Positions 47,788 through 56,824 of a stretch of 64,000 nt of DNA are shown here, piece after piece (the first letter of the stretch is position 1; the number at the start of each line of letters is the position of its first letter). Where the stretch lies: positions 1 to 64,000 of the forward strand of contig CBDCGV010000013.1 in the NCBI GenBank assembly GCA_965216955.1. Direction: 5' to 3'. The notes below the pieces were generated by a model. It ran no database searches, was not told the DNA's origin, and saw only the letters and a program-made list of their open reading frames with translations. The stretch comes from CBDCGV01 sp965216955 (GTDB lineage: Bacteria; Bacteroidota; Bacteroidia; Chitinophagales; JADIYW01). A program made the position numbers and the translations under genes.

Positions 47788-50145
47788 TTATTTTGTCAAC
47801 ATATAATTGCTCAAGCGATTTCTAAAATCTTGTTTTTCTTTTTCGGTAGTCATTGAGTAAAAGAAGCCAATAGATCTTTCTACCGCTAAAAAGCTTTGAT
47901 AAAATTGATATAAAGCTGATGCTTTGAGTTGTTCCGTTTGCAAAGTTGCATTTTGAACTTCAATGAGATCGCTCACTGTTAGGAGCCCTTGCTTATAACT
48001 GTCCTGAGCTATTTCCAAACTCTTTTTAGCTGCTATTGTAGCTTCTTCTGAAAGCAACATTCGATTGTATGCAGCACTTACATCTTCTAAATTACTCCTA
48101 ATTTGAAGTTCTAATAATTTTCTAGTGTTTTCTTGCTGATCCTTTAATTTTTCAATGTTGATCATAATATTCTGCCGCTGAGTAAATCGTGCACCACCAG
48201 TAGATATCGGCAAAGACATTTGAAAACCACCATTCCAATATGGGCGGTCAAAATCGTACAATACGCTGTTATCTATCACCACTCCATCTTGCAAAGTAGA
48301 GCTTCCGGTATTTAGAAAACTGTGCTGCAAATTAAAAAAGCCGGCTATAGTGGGTGTGCCAAATGCAGCTTTTTGCCATTTTAAGGCCTTTTCTTGTACT
48401 TTTAATGCGCTCTCTATCTGTTTTAACTCAGGAAGATTTACAAATGCTTCTTCTACCAAAAAATTTGAAAATTTGTACAATGAGTTTGGATCGTTTATCC
48501 ATTTAGTAATTTCTCCATCAGAAACCATTAAAATATTATCGGCTAAACTTACCTCTGCTGTTCTGAACGGCTCGTCAATTTCGTTATTCAAATATCTGTT
48601 TAAATTATACCTTGATTGCTCTAGTTGTGCTAAGGCATCGTTTAAACTAATTTTGTTAGTCGCAAACTGGCTTTCCCATCTTAACTCATCTGCCTGCCCG
48701 CTATAACCGGCCTTTACTTTTTTACCAGATATATTCAGGTTGGTGCGTGTTACACTAACATTCTCATTTTGTACTCGCACATTGCTTTTTGCAAGCAAAA
48801 TATTTAAGTATGCCAATGCTGTTTCATAAATAACATCCAATTCTCGTTGCTCATAAGTATGCTCTTGCAACTCTTTAGTTAATTTGCTTATGATAATATT
48901 ACTAATAGCATCTACTGATAAAATGGCTTGAGATACCTGAAAATCTCCTGTCATATTAAATGGAGCCTTTCCAGCCAGTAAATTTTCATGTATTTTCTTA
49001 TCTACGCCCGTCCCTGTCAGAGAAAGTGTACCTTGAGGTAAATAATTGGAGCGGGCTGTTTTAATATCCAAGTCCGCTAATGTAACATCATAATTCGCAA
49101 TTTTTATATCTAAATTTTCTTGTAATGCCTCAATAATTGCCCCACGTAAAGTATATGTTTTATCAGTAAACTGATTGTCAATATTTAAAAGGTCGGCCTC
49201 GCTTAAGACATCAAAATTGGGGTAATAATCTATCTCAGCGGCAGTAAGCATATTAATTACAAAATCGTTTTCATCAGAGGGAATTTCCACATTAAAAGTC
49301 CCGGGATCTCTTCCATCTAAGGATTTTAAAATGTTCAGCGCAATACGACGGGCTTGAATATCGAATGTGTTTTCGGGAGCATTCCCTGCCAAGACACCTG
49401 CTTCAACAACGCCTCTTCCAAAAAGCGCAAAGGAAGGCAATTTCTTTTCGTTTACTTTTTTGATCACCGCACCAATTTGCTCATCTGTAAGCTGCCCAAA
49501 TGCTGTAAAATAAATGGCATCAGCATTCGTATTGTCCAGCTCTTCTTCTGCATTTTCTATATTAATAAACTCAAATGGTTTATTAATTGCTTTCATTATC
49601 TCATCAAAGAACAACTTAAAAGCCACATTATATTCTGGACTTATATTAGGTATGACAATCCCCAGTTTTTTATAGTCATATACTTTTTGAAAAACTCGGA
49701 CATCCCCTTCAGGATCAGTTGGGGTTTCAGTATAACTTAGATTACGAATGCCCGATGCATTGCCTTTTTTAGGAGCACCAGTTAATTCAGCATCTACTAC
49801 AAAGGAAGCATGAGTAGGGTGATTAAAGACAGCTTCTTGCATTACAATGCTCGAACCAATTAAACCAGTTGCCAATATGTAATCAATAGCAGGTTGAGAT
49901 TGAAATTCTTTGTATATTTTTTCTATCTTTTGATAATCATAATGACCATATTCTTGTAAGAAATTAACTGTATACTTTTTGCTCAACAAATCCATAATTT
50001 CTTTCTTCATGGTTGTTTCAAATTCTTCAATTCCTCGATCCTGACCATCAGAAACAATAGCAATATTGACGGTTTGTTGGGCGTTTAGTGTAACGAAGCT
50101 TATAAATCCAAAAATGAAGCTAAGTAGCTTATAAATATGATGCAT
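47788..50145 (-). CDS. TolC-family outer-membrane protein fused to an N-terminal substrate-binding domain
   Basis: 785 residues, against about 450 for ordinary TolC. After a signal peptide (ending LNAQ), residues about 25-320 look like a periplasmic binding protein of the ABC_sub_bind type (VNIAIVSDGQD, DYILATGLIGSSIVMQEAV, YDYKKLGIVIPN, NADAIYFTAFGQLTDEQ, LPSFALFGRGVVEAGVLAG). From about residue 335 the TolC repeats begin (LRGAIIEALQENLDIKIANYD, YDFDRPYWNGGFQMSLPIS, YKQGLLTVSDLIEVQNATLQTEQLKASALYQF). One uninterrupted frame, no sign of a join error. Probably forms the outer-membrane duct of the RND system with a built-in ligand-binding module. Confidence 0.87.
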   Translation of the reverse strand: MHHIYKLLSFIFGFISFVTLNAQQTVNIAIVSDGQDRGIEEFETTMKKEIMDLLSKKYTVNFLQEYGHYDYQKIEKIYKEFQSQPAIDYILATGLIGSSIVMQEAVFNHPTHASFVVDAELTGAPKKGNASGIRNLSYTETPTDPEGDVRVFQKVYDYKKLGIVIPNISPEYNVAFKLFFDEIMKAINKPFEFINIENAEEELDNTNADAIYFTAFGQLTDEQIGAVIKKVNEKKLPSFALFGRGVVEAGVLAGNAPENTFDIQARRIALNILKSLDGRDPGTFNVEIPSDENDFVINMLTAAEIDYYPNFDVLSEADLLNIDNQFTDKTYTLRGAIIEALQENLDIKIANYDVTLADLDIKTARSNYLPQGTLSLTGTGVDKKIHENLLAGKAPFNMTGDFQVSQAILSVDAISNIIISKLTKELQEHTYEQRELDVIYETALAYLNILLAKSNVRVQNENVSVTRTNLNISGKKVKAGYSGQADELRWESQFATNKISLNDALAQLEQSRYNLNRYLNNEIDEPFRTAEVSLADNILMVSDGEITKWINDPNSLYKFSNFLVEEAFVNLPELKQIESALKVQEKALKWQKAAFGTPTIAGFFNLQHSFLNTGSSTLQDGVVIDNSVLYDFDRPYWNGGFQMSLPISTGGARFTQRQNIMINIEKLKDQQENTRKLLELQIRSNLEDVSAAYNRMLLSEEATIAAKKSLEIAQDSYKQGLLTVSDLIEVQNATLQTEQLKASALYQFYQSFLAVERSIGFFYSMTTEKEKQDFRNRLSNYMLTK

Positions 50146-50198
50146 TGTAATTTTTTGTTTCTTGAATTGCTAAAGTAACGAATTTTTGACCTTTCAAG

Positions 50199-50864
50199 TC
50201 AATGAGTAGAAACGTACTTCCCTACTAAAAATGCCACTAATATGGTCAAATAGAGTTGACCAACAATTCCAAAAAAAATGGCTAATGATTCCGCTATTGG
50301 TATTTGAGGAGTAATATCTCCATATCCAATGGTCGTAAGAGTCACAAAAGAAAAATATACTAATTCATAATTACTCTTTGTTGCTTCAATATCAAAGGCC
50401 TCAGGAAAAACAGTATTAATAAAACTAAAAATTAGAGTAGCAATAATTCCTAATGTTAAATAACCAGACACTGCAGCAAACAAAGTTTGCAAATCGGTAT
50501 GATTACTGCTAATTATTTGCACAATACATTTGTAAAAAATAAATCCAAAAAAGGAGCAAGCGAATAAAAACTCCATCACTTCCAGAGCAATAAACCAATC
50601 ACCTACTGCAAAATTAATCGCAAACAAACCTAAAGCAATAAACCCTAACATCAACCCTCCAAACAACCCTTTAGAGCCAGTCGTAACGGTATATGTTCCT
50701 ATTAAAATAGTGGTTCCATACAAAGCATTAAATACCCAAACGGATTCAGAAAATGTGGTAATTATACCAGGTAAAATAATCGTTGCAAATAAGCTGATAG
50801 TAAAAAGTAAGAAATTTCTACTCTCCTGATGTGATCGCTGATCATATTTAAATTTAATGCTCAT
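50199..50864 (-). CDS. Ion-channel (two-pore-type) potassium channel protein
   Basis: 221 residues, about six hydrophobic segments. The selectivity filter is clear in VTLTTIGYGDITPQIPIAES, in the last third, followed by the pore-lining helix GIVGQLYLTILVAFLVGKYV. There is no C-terminal RCK/TrkA domain. A potassium-selective channel of the ion_trans_2 group; gating signal unknown. Divergent from the MCM-like gene. Confidence 0.87.
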   Translation of the reverse strand: MSIKFKYDQRSHQESRNFLLFTISLFATIILPGIITTFSESVWVFNALYGTTILIGTYTVTTGSKGLFGGLMLGFIALGLFAINFAVGDWFIALEVMEFLFACSFFGFIFYKCIVQIISSNHTDLQTLFAAVSGYLTLGIIATLIFSFINTVFPEAFDIEATKSNYELVYFSFVTLTTIGYGDITPQIPIAESLAIFFGIVGQLYLTILVAFLVGKYVSTH

Positions 50865-50899
50865 TCTGTTGTTCTATTTTCATCAACCTGTTTTCATCA

Positions 50900-50924
50900 A
50901 CCTGTTAGGTTGAACCTAACAGGT
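50900..50924. repeat. Near-perfect palindrome between divergent genes
   Basis: Two 12-base arms, ACCTGTTAGGTT and AACCTAACAGGT, separated by a single G. Preceded by a tandem duplication of the 14-mer TTTTCATCAACCTG (50877-50890 and 50891-50904). The palindrome lies between the potassium channel (-) and MCM-like (+) genes. It could be an operator or a mobile extragenic element like those common in Bacteroidota; copy number elsewhere is not visible here. Confidence 0.5.
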
Positions 50925-50957
50925 CTAATTTATCCAGTAAATTTATAAATTTGCTAG

Positions 50958-51914
50958 ATGTCCAACGAAAACTTGTTTTCAGAATTTGAGCCACTCTCTA
51001 TAGAAGAATGGAAAAAGAATGTTGAGAAAGATTTGAAGGGAAGAGATTTTTCTGAAACATTGACATGGTTATCTCCTGAAGGAATTGAAGTACAACCATA
51101 TTTTAATCAGGAGCTAAAAGTATTTTCAATTGATAAAGAAATAAGTGATTGGGATATTATTGAACCCATAACAGTCAAAAGTATAAAAGAGGCCAATAAA
51201 CAGGCTTTAAATGCTTTAATGAATGGTGCAACAGCTATTCAGTTTGACCTGCTAGGAAAAGAAATATCTTCTTTAGAGTTAAATGAACTATTCAACAATA
51301 TTAGACAAGATATTGCAAAAGTCTTTCTTAAAAACACCAATTATAAAAACCCTAATTACCCATATATAGAAATTGATGGCTTCAATTATAAAAACGAGCA
51401 GTCGAACATCATCGAAGAATTGACTAACACCCTGTTAAGTGCTAACAAGCAATTCGAATTAATTGACGATCATTCCAATCACAACTACTTAGTTCGATTT
51501 TCAACCGGCTCTAACTTTTTCTTTGAAATCTCAAAACTCAAAGCCTTCAGAAATCTATGGAGTGTTGTTTTTAGCGAGTATGATAATAATGTTAAACAAC
51601 CATATATTTTGTCAACGTCAACAGTTCTTAATAAAAGTTTAGAAGATGTAAATGACAATCTTTTACGAAATACCTCTGAAGCAATGGCGGCCATTCTAGG
51701 AGGAGCCGACGGGCTTATTATTAGAGATCATCAATTAAAGAATGATACTACTGACGATTTTGGAAACCGAATTGCTCGAAACATCTCTTTAATACTCAAA
51801 GAAGAAAGTTATTTTAATAAAGTAATTAATCCTACGGAAGGTTCTTATTACATTGAATATTTAACCAATGAAATCCAATCGAAAGTTTGGAAAAATTTTG
51901 TTGATGCCTTGTAA
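50958..51914 (+). CDS. Methylmalonyl-CoA mutase small-subunit-like protein, short
   Basis: 318 residues. Start FSEFEPLSIEEWKKNVEKDLKGRDFSETLTWLSPEGIEVQPYF is the typical N-terminus of the non-catalytic MutA subunit, and the C-terminal NPTEGSYYIEYLTNEIQSKVWKNF is the end of its barrel. The usual MutA is about 450-600 residues; the region between barrel strands is shortened and no cobalamin domain (DxHxxG) is present. No mutB follows; the next gene is TerB-like. It may be a partner of a MutB encoded elsewhere or a degenerate paralogue. A TAAATTTG element (50946-50953) lies just five bases before the ATG. Confidence 0.8.
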   Translation: MSNENLFSEFEPLSIEEWKKNVEKDLKGRDFSETLTWLSPEGIEVQPYFNQELKVFSIDKEISDWDIIEPITVKSIKEANKQALNALMNGATAIQFDLLGKEISSLELNELFNNIRQDIAKVFLKNTNYKNPNYPYIEIDGFNYKNEQSNIIEELTNTLLSANKQFELIDDHSNHNYLVRFSTGSNFFFEISKLKAFRNLWSVVFSEYDNNVKQPYILSTSTVLNKSLEDVNDNLLRNTSEAMAAILGGADGLIIRDHQLKNDTTDDFGNRIARNISLILKEESYFNKVINPTEGSYYIEYLTNEIQSKVWKNFVDAL

Positions 51915-51987
51915 TTTTGATTGCACTTGATTACACTTAGAATTCCCTATTAATCAATGAACTTATTTATATTGCATCAAACAATAG

Positions 51988-52335
51988 ATGATTAAGATGG
52001 AGTTAAAGACAGAATGGACTAAAGAAGAGTTTATTGCCTACTTATTACTTTATGCCGCTAAAGCTGATCAAATTATTACTAAAGAAGAATTAGACATTGT
52101 TCATTCAAAGGTGAATAATGAATCATACGAAAAAATAAAAGCCGAAATAGAACAAGACAATGACTATCAAAGCAGTCAAAAAATACTTTTTAACATCGAG
52201 CAATTCAATTTTTCTAAAAACGATATAGAAACTTTAATGAAAGAGATAAAAACTTTGTTTCTTTCTGATGGCAAATATGATATACTAGAAAAAAACATGT
52301 ATTTAGCATTAAGCCATTTGCTAAATAACAACTAA
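51988..52335 (+). CDS. TerB-like protein
   Basis: 115 residues, helical, soluble. LLLYAAKADQIITKEELDIVHSKVN and LMKEIKTLFLSDGKYDILEKNMYLALSHLL resemble the acidic EF-hand-like helices of TerB/TerB-like (DUF533-type) domains. Role unknown; no tellurite-resistance genes are nearby. Convergent with the helicase gene. Confidence 0.6.
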   Translation: MIKMELKTEWTKEEFIAYLLLYAAKADQIITKEELDIVHSKVNNESYEKIKAEIEQDNDYQSSQKILFNIEQFNFSKNDIETLMKEIKTLFLSDGKYDILEKNMYLALSHLLNNN

Positions 52336-52364
52336 AGAACTTTTCGGCGCTAAACAAACATCTA

Positions 52365-53633
52365 TTACTTTTTTCGCTTAGAAGAATTATATCTATTAGT
52401 GCTTTTTTTATGTTTCCTATTTGCAAAAAAAGCTTGTTTCTTCTGTTGCTTTTCTTTCTCCCATTTCTTTTTCTCCTCTTCCGTCATGGGACTATCAGTT
52501 TGAGGAAAAGGGTTGTCTTCCAGAATTTCAATCTTTTTTAAAATTAACTTTTCAATGTCTTTTATATAAGCATTTTCTTCTGGTTCACACATTGATATCG
52601 CAACTCCTTCCTCTCCGGCCCTGCCAGACCTACCAATTCTATGAACGTATGTTTCAGCGATGTTGGGTACATCGTAATTAATTACATATCTAAGTTTATT
52701 AATATCAATTCCCCTTGCTGCAATATCTGTTGCCACTAAGATCCGCACTTCGCCATCTTTGAATTGCTTTAACGCTCTTTGTCTTTGATTTTGACTCTTA
52801 TTACCATGAATTGCAGCCGCTCCAACTCCCTGCTTCTTAAGACGTCGAACAATTTTATCCGCTCCATGTTTAGTTCTGGAGAACAACAAAGCTTGATCAA
52901 TTTTTTTATCCTTAAGGATATGAACAAGTAAACTCGGTTTATCCTTTTTATTCGTGTAATACAAATATTGCTGTATCGTTTCTGCAGTAGAAGAAACAGG
53001 AGTTACTTCAATTTTAACAGGGTTATTTAAAATTTTTCTTGAAAGCTCTATAATGTTCTTCGGCATTGTTGCAGAGAAAAACAAAGACTGCCTTTTTTCA
53101 GGGAGAATTTTCAACAATTTCCTGATATCATGAATAAACCCCATATCTAGCATTCTGTCTGCCTCATCTAAAACAAACATTTTAATGGTGTCTAAATTAA
53201 TGTAACCTTGACTAAATAAATCCAACAATCGACCTGGAGTGGCAATAAGAATATGAATACCTTTTTTTAGTTTTTCAACTTGCTGTCCTTGCTTGACACC
53301 ACCAAAAATAACCGCATGTTTAATATTTGTATACTTACTATACATTTTAATATTATCATCTATCTGAATGGCTAATTCTCTTGTGGGAGTTACAATCAAC
53401 GCTCTAATCGATGGCTTCCCTTGCTTATGTCCCTCAATTTTATGAATGAGTTGTATTATAGGGATTGAAAACGCAGCTGTTTTACCAGTTCCCGTTTGGG
53501 CACAACCTAATACATCTGTTCTGCCAAGAACAAGCGGAATGGCTTTTTCCTGAATTGTAGTAGGTTTAACATAATTTTTATCTTTTAATGCCCTTAATAT
53601 AGGGTCAATAATTTCCAACGCTTCAAAATTCAT
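52365..53633 (-). CDS. DEAD-box RNA helicase (RhlE-like)
   Basis: 422 residues with all helicase motifs: Q motif, AQTGTGKTAAF (Walker A), PTRELAIQ, DEAD, SAT, TDIAARGID and HRIGRSGRAG. The C-terminal tail is short and very basic (KKKWEKEKQQKKQAF, then KHKKSTNRYNSSKRKK), probably for RNA binding. ATP-dependent RNA unwinding, typical of ribosome assembly or mRNA turnover factors. Confidence 0.92.
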   Translation of the reverse strand: MNFEALEIIDPILRALKDKNYVKPTTIQEKAIPLVLGRTDVLGCAQTGTGKTAAFSIPIIQLIHKIEGHKQGKPSIRALIVTPTRELAIQIDDNIKMYSKYTNIKHAVIFGGVKQGQQVEKLKKGIHILIATPGRLLDLFSQGYINLDTIKMFVLDEADRMLDMGFIHDIRKLLKILPEKRQSLFFSATMPKNIIELSRKILNNPVKIEVTPVSSTAETIQQYLYYTNKKDKPSLLVHILKDKKIDQALLFSRTKHGADKIVRRLKKQGVGAAAIHGNKSQNQRQRALKQFKDGEVRILVATDIAARGIDINKLRYVINYDVPNIAETYVHRIGRSGRAGEEGVAISMCEPEENAYIKDIEKLILKKIEILEDNPFPQTDSPMTEEEKKKWEKEKQQKKQAFFANRKHKKSTNRYNSSKRKK

Positions 53634-53733
53634 TATACTCTATTTTATTGCCCCTAAAAACTTATAAGAAAAGTCTGAAAGGAGAAACCAAAGATAGGTT
53701 ATTAATTAATGTTCCAACTTTACCAGTATCTTA

Positions 53734-54576
53734 CTATTTCTCTGAAGCAATCTGAATACTTCCTGACTTTAAGGTAATTTTTCTTTGTTTATATAGAGCC
53801 CCTATAGCTCTCTTAAAAGATTTCTTACTTATACCAAACTTTGAATAAATCTCTTCGGGAGAACTTTTATCTGTAATATTTAAAGAACCTTCATTCTCTA
53901 TTAGTGCCTCAAAAATCTTTTGCGCGTTTACATCATTAAATTGCGCATATCCAATTGGCTGAATGGAAATATCAATTTTATTATCATCACGGATGGTTTT
54001 AACATACCCTTTCAGAGAATCTCCAACATGTAATTCTTTGAAAACAGCATCTTTAAAAACTAATCCTTTATGCAAATCATTTATAATTACAGCATAGCCT
54101 AAGTCCGTTTTACGAAAGACCAATAACTCAACCTGATCTCCTTTTGCTACAGTTAATGACTCATTCTGTAGAAACTTTTCAATCTTATTGCTTGCATATA
54201 GCCTGTTGGTTAATTCGTCTAACTTCATATAAACAACATACCATCGATTAATTTCCATTTTTTGTCGCTGCTCTCTGAAAGGAACCATCAGTTCTTTCTC
54301 TAACCCCCAGTCTAAAAAAGCACCGAATTCCGTAATATCGGTTACTTTTAAAAAAGCAAATTTATCTAGTGTGACTTTGGGAGTTAGATTTGTTGCCACT
54401 TTTCTTTCTGCATAATCGAGATATACAAAGGCCTTAATCTCGTCTTCAAGGTTATACTCATTTGGACAGTATTTGTTAGGAAGCAAAACATCCTCGCCTT
54501 CTTCATCCCCAAGATATAGTCCCACACTGGTTCTTCTCAAAATTTTTAATGTATTGTACTTCCCTATTTCGATCAT
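53734..54576 (-). CDS. CvfB-type S1 RNA-binding protein
   Basis: 280 residues. Start YNTLKILRRTSVGLYLGDEEGEDVLLPNKY, then an S1-like domain (KVTDITEFGAFLDWGLEKELMVPF), a second one (DQVELLVFRKTDLGYAVIINDLHKGLVF) and a C-terminal winged helix (SPEEIYSKFGISKKSFKRAIGALYKQRKI). This matches CvfB/YitL, a post-transcriptional regulator of expression. Its stop is one base from the HupE/UreJ gene. Confidence 0.87.
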   Translation of the reverse strand: MIEIGKYNTLKILRRTSVGLYLGDEEGEDVLLPNKYCPNEYNLEDEIKAFVYLDYAERKVATNLTPKVTLDKFAFLKVTDITEFGAFLDWGLEKELMVPFREQRQKMEINRWYVVYMKLDELTNRLYASNKIEKFLQNESLTVAKGDQVELLVFRKTDLGYAVIINDLHKGLVFKDAVFKELHVGDSLKGYVKTIRDDNKIDISIQPIGYAQFNDVNAQKIFEALIENEGSLNITDKSSPEEIYSKFGISKKSFKRAIGALYKQRKITLKSGSIQIASEK

Positions 54577-54577
54577 T

Positions 54578-55174
54578 CTACCAAAATTTCGTTTCCATCA
54601 TTAACATAATAGCCATACCAGCTGCCAGACCAGACACAAACAGATTCCAACTACGTTGTTTTACTTTTAAAAAATCCATAAAGAAAAAACTAATTGCCAA
54701 AACAACTAATACAATTAACAACTGACCTATTTCCAAACCGATATTAAAAGCTAATAGAGGGGTTACAATTTCTGCATTTTGACCAAGAATTCCTCTAAAA
54801 AAATTCGAAAAACCCATCCCATGAATGAGTCCAAAAAAAATTGCCATAAAATAATCCACTCCTATTTTTCTTGGTTTATAATGCTTATCTGTTCTTAGTG
54901 TATTGGCCAGTGCAGTAATTAAAATTGTTACAGGAATCAAAAATTCAATAATATTACTAGGTGGAGTAATTACTTTTAAAGCCGCTAATCCAAGGGTTAT
55001 AGAATGCCCTACCGTAAAGGCGGTGGCAAGTATCGCAACTTGCTTAATTTCTCTAAATCGATAAATTGCGCATAGGGCTATTAAAAATAAAATATGGTCA
55101 AATCCATTTAGGTCCGTAATATGTGTCCAGCCTAATTTAAAATAAGTTACGAATGGTGTTGCTAAATAAAGCAT
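54578..55174 (-). CDS. HupE/UreJ family membrane protein
   Basis: 198 residues, six helices. Family features HITDLNGFDHILFLIALCAIYRF, FTVGHSITLGLAAL and FFGLIHGMGFSNFF, with conserved His residues that suggest metal (nickel or cobalt) passage. No hydrogenase or urease genes occur in the window, so its metal is not known. One base upstream of the CvfB-type gene. Confidence 0.87.
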   Translation of the reverse strand: MLYLATPFVTYFKLGWTHITDLNGFDHILFLIALCAIYRFREIKQVAILATAFTVGHSITLGLAALKVITPPSNIIEFLIPVTILITALANTLRTDKHYKPRKIGVDYFMAIFFGLIHGMGFSNFFRGILGQNAEIVTPLLAFNIGLEIGQLLIVLVVLAISFFFMDFLKVKQRSWNLFVSGLAAGMAIMLMMETKFW

Positions 55175-55300
55175 ATTTCAAATATAAATACTTTGTAAAA
55201 AATGTAAGATCAAGACAAACTTATATAGAGTTTGATCATTCAAAATTAAGATAACTTATTAAAGTTGCTTGCTTAAACTAACTTTTGTTTTTACTAAGTT

Positions 55301-55320
55301 ATTTTGATCTGAATCAAAAT
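55301..55320. promoter_or_regulatory. FNR-type box (TTGAT-N4-ATCAA)
   Basis: A perfect palindrome with arms ATTTTGAT and ATCAAAAT and a 4-base spacer; its core TTGATCTGAATCAA (55304-55317) is the FNR consensus. It sits 48 bases before the ATG of the cytochrome-c-like gene and 126 bases before the HupE start on the other strand. Suggests control by a Crp/Fnr-family regulator; which one is not known. Confidence 0.6.
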
Positions 55321-55367
55321 AAAATTGTCTTTGTTTACTTTTTTTGCGTAGAATAATATTTACAACC

Positions 55368-56803
55368 ATGAGAAATTCATTAATTTTTATTGGATTAATA
55401 ACAGTTCTAATTGTAATAAGTTGCAATAGCATAAAAAAAGTCTCTTCTAACGACACAATAACGACTTCTGTTGACATCTCGTATGAAAGTCATATAAATC
55501 AATTGTAAAGAACTATTGTTTAACCTGCCATAGTGCACCCAGTCCGATTGCAGATATAAGCTTAGAAGGATATGAAAAGGTCCTTCAATTAGCAAAAAAT
55601 GGGCCCTTATTAAAACGCATTAATGACCCCAGAAATCCAATGCCAGAAGGTGGATTAATGCCTAAAAAGGAAAGAGCGCTTTTTGAAAAATGGGCAAAAA
55701 ACAACTTTGCCGAACTTTCAAAAAGCAGTGTTCGAACAGAGCCAAAAACTTATGAATTCAATCCTCCGACTATTATGCCTATAAATATTGAAAAAGAGGG
55801 ATTTGATTTTTTCACTGAGATGATGGGCCATTGGGTAGGATCAATGAACCTAATGGGAGACCATATTGAATGGTTCGCTTTTGACTACAGACCTATTTCC
55901 CCATCACACATTCATGGAATTTTCGAAGGGGGAAGCATCGGTAACTTACTTACATCGTTCTTTGTTTGCAATTTTAAAGGAACGAAAACCATTATGGCAA
56001 GAAACGGAGGGATTTTAAATGGCATTTATCGAACCAGTTATTTTATTCTTGACAAGGTTGAAATAGATGATAAAGAAAGTTATTATCGATTTGTGGATGC
56101 GTATGGAGGAAAAGATATTATGTGGATGGAACTGCGGTTTAAGTCTGACAATTTAGAATTCAACTCTTATACAAGTAGGTTTGGAACTTATCCAATACCA
56201 AAGAGACATATGCATTTCAAAGCTAAAAAAATGAATATTGAATTAGCAAAAACCGCTGCCGAAAAAGTAGGGTATCCTAAAAATGTAACTGAAAGAGAAT
56301 TCCCTAATGGTTTACCAATACCTAATTGGGGAAAAGAATATCCTGTTGTTACTTCTGCAAGCTATATATGGAATGACCTATCGCAAGATATTACTACACT
56401 AGGAAAATGGGCTCAAGACCCCTATAGAATTGATGAAATTCCATATTTGTCAAAACTGAATTTAATTGTTGAACGAAGTAAAATAATTGAAAACAAAAAA
56501 TTGCTAGTTTATTTTTCAAAGTTACCCTTAACTAATAATGATGGCTATCTAAATATGGAATATGGTTATATTAAATGGTCTGATATGAATAGCGTACTGC
56601 TATTTTCAGAAATAGGTAGAGACAAAAATGATTTTACCTTTACCTACTTGCACCCGGGAGATTATTACATTACTATTATTGCTGATCTAGATGAAGATCA
56701 AGTACCCTCATCTGGAGATATTACAGGAAAAAGCATACATATAAACATATTACCAAATACAAATCAAGATATTATGATTACAAATATTGACAAGGTGAAT
56801 TAA
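55368..56803 (+). pseudogene. Cytochrome-c-like heme lipoprotein, frameshifted
   Basis: Lipoprotein start MRNSLIFIGLITVLIVISCNSIKK (lipobox VISC) stops at 55515, before the second frame becomes readable as INQ-IVKNYCLTCHSAPSPIADISLEGY. One missing A at 55500-55502 (CAATTG for CAAATTG) joins the two. The heme motif CLTCH and the following RINDPRNPMPEGGLMPKKERALF are typical of small c-type domains; the remaining about 370 residues (GHWVGSMNLMGDHIEWFAFDY onwards) match no family recognised here. Full length about 478 residues. Followed after 21 bases by the GMC oxidoreductase, for which it is a plausible electron acceptor. The frameshift may be a sequencing error. Confidence 0.75.
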
Positions 56804-56824
56804 TTTTTAGTATCTTGAATATAT

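Noticed and set aside
55231..55244. Second palindrome TTTGA-N4-TCAAA upstream of HupE
   Set aside because: Half-site spacing differs from that of Crp/Fnr boxes; too short to separate from chance in AT-rich sequence.
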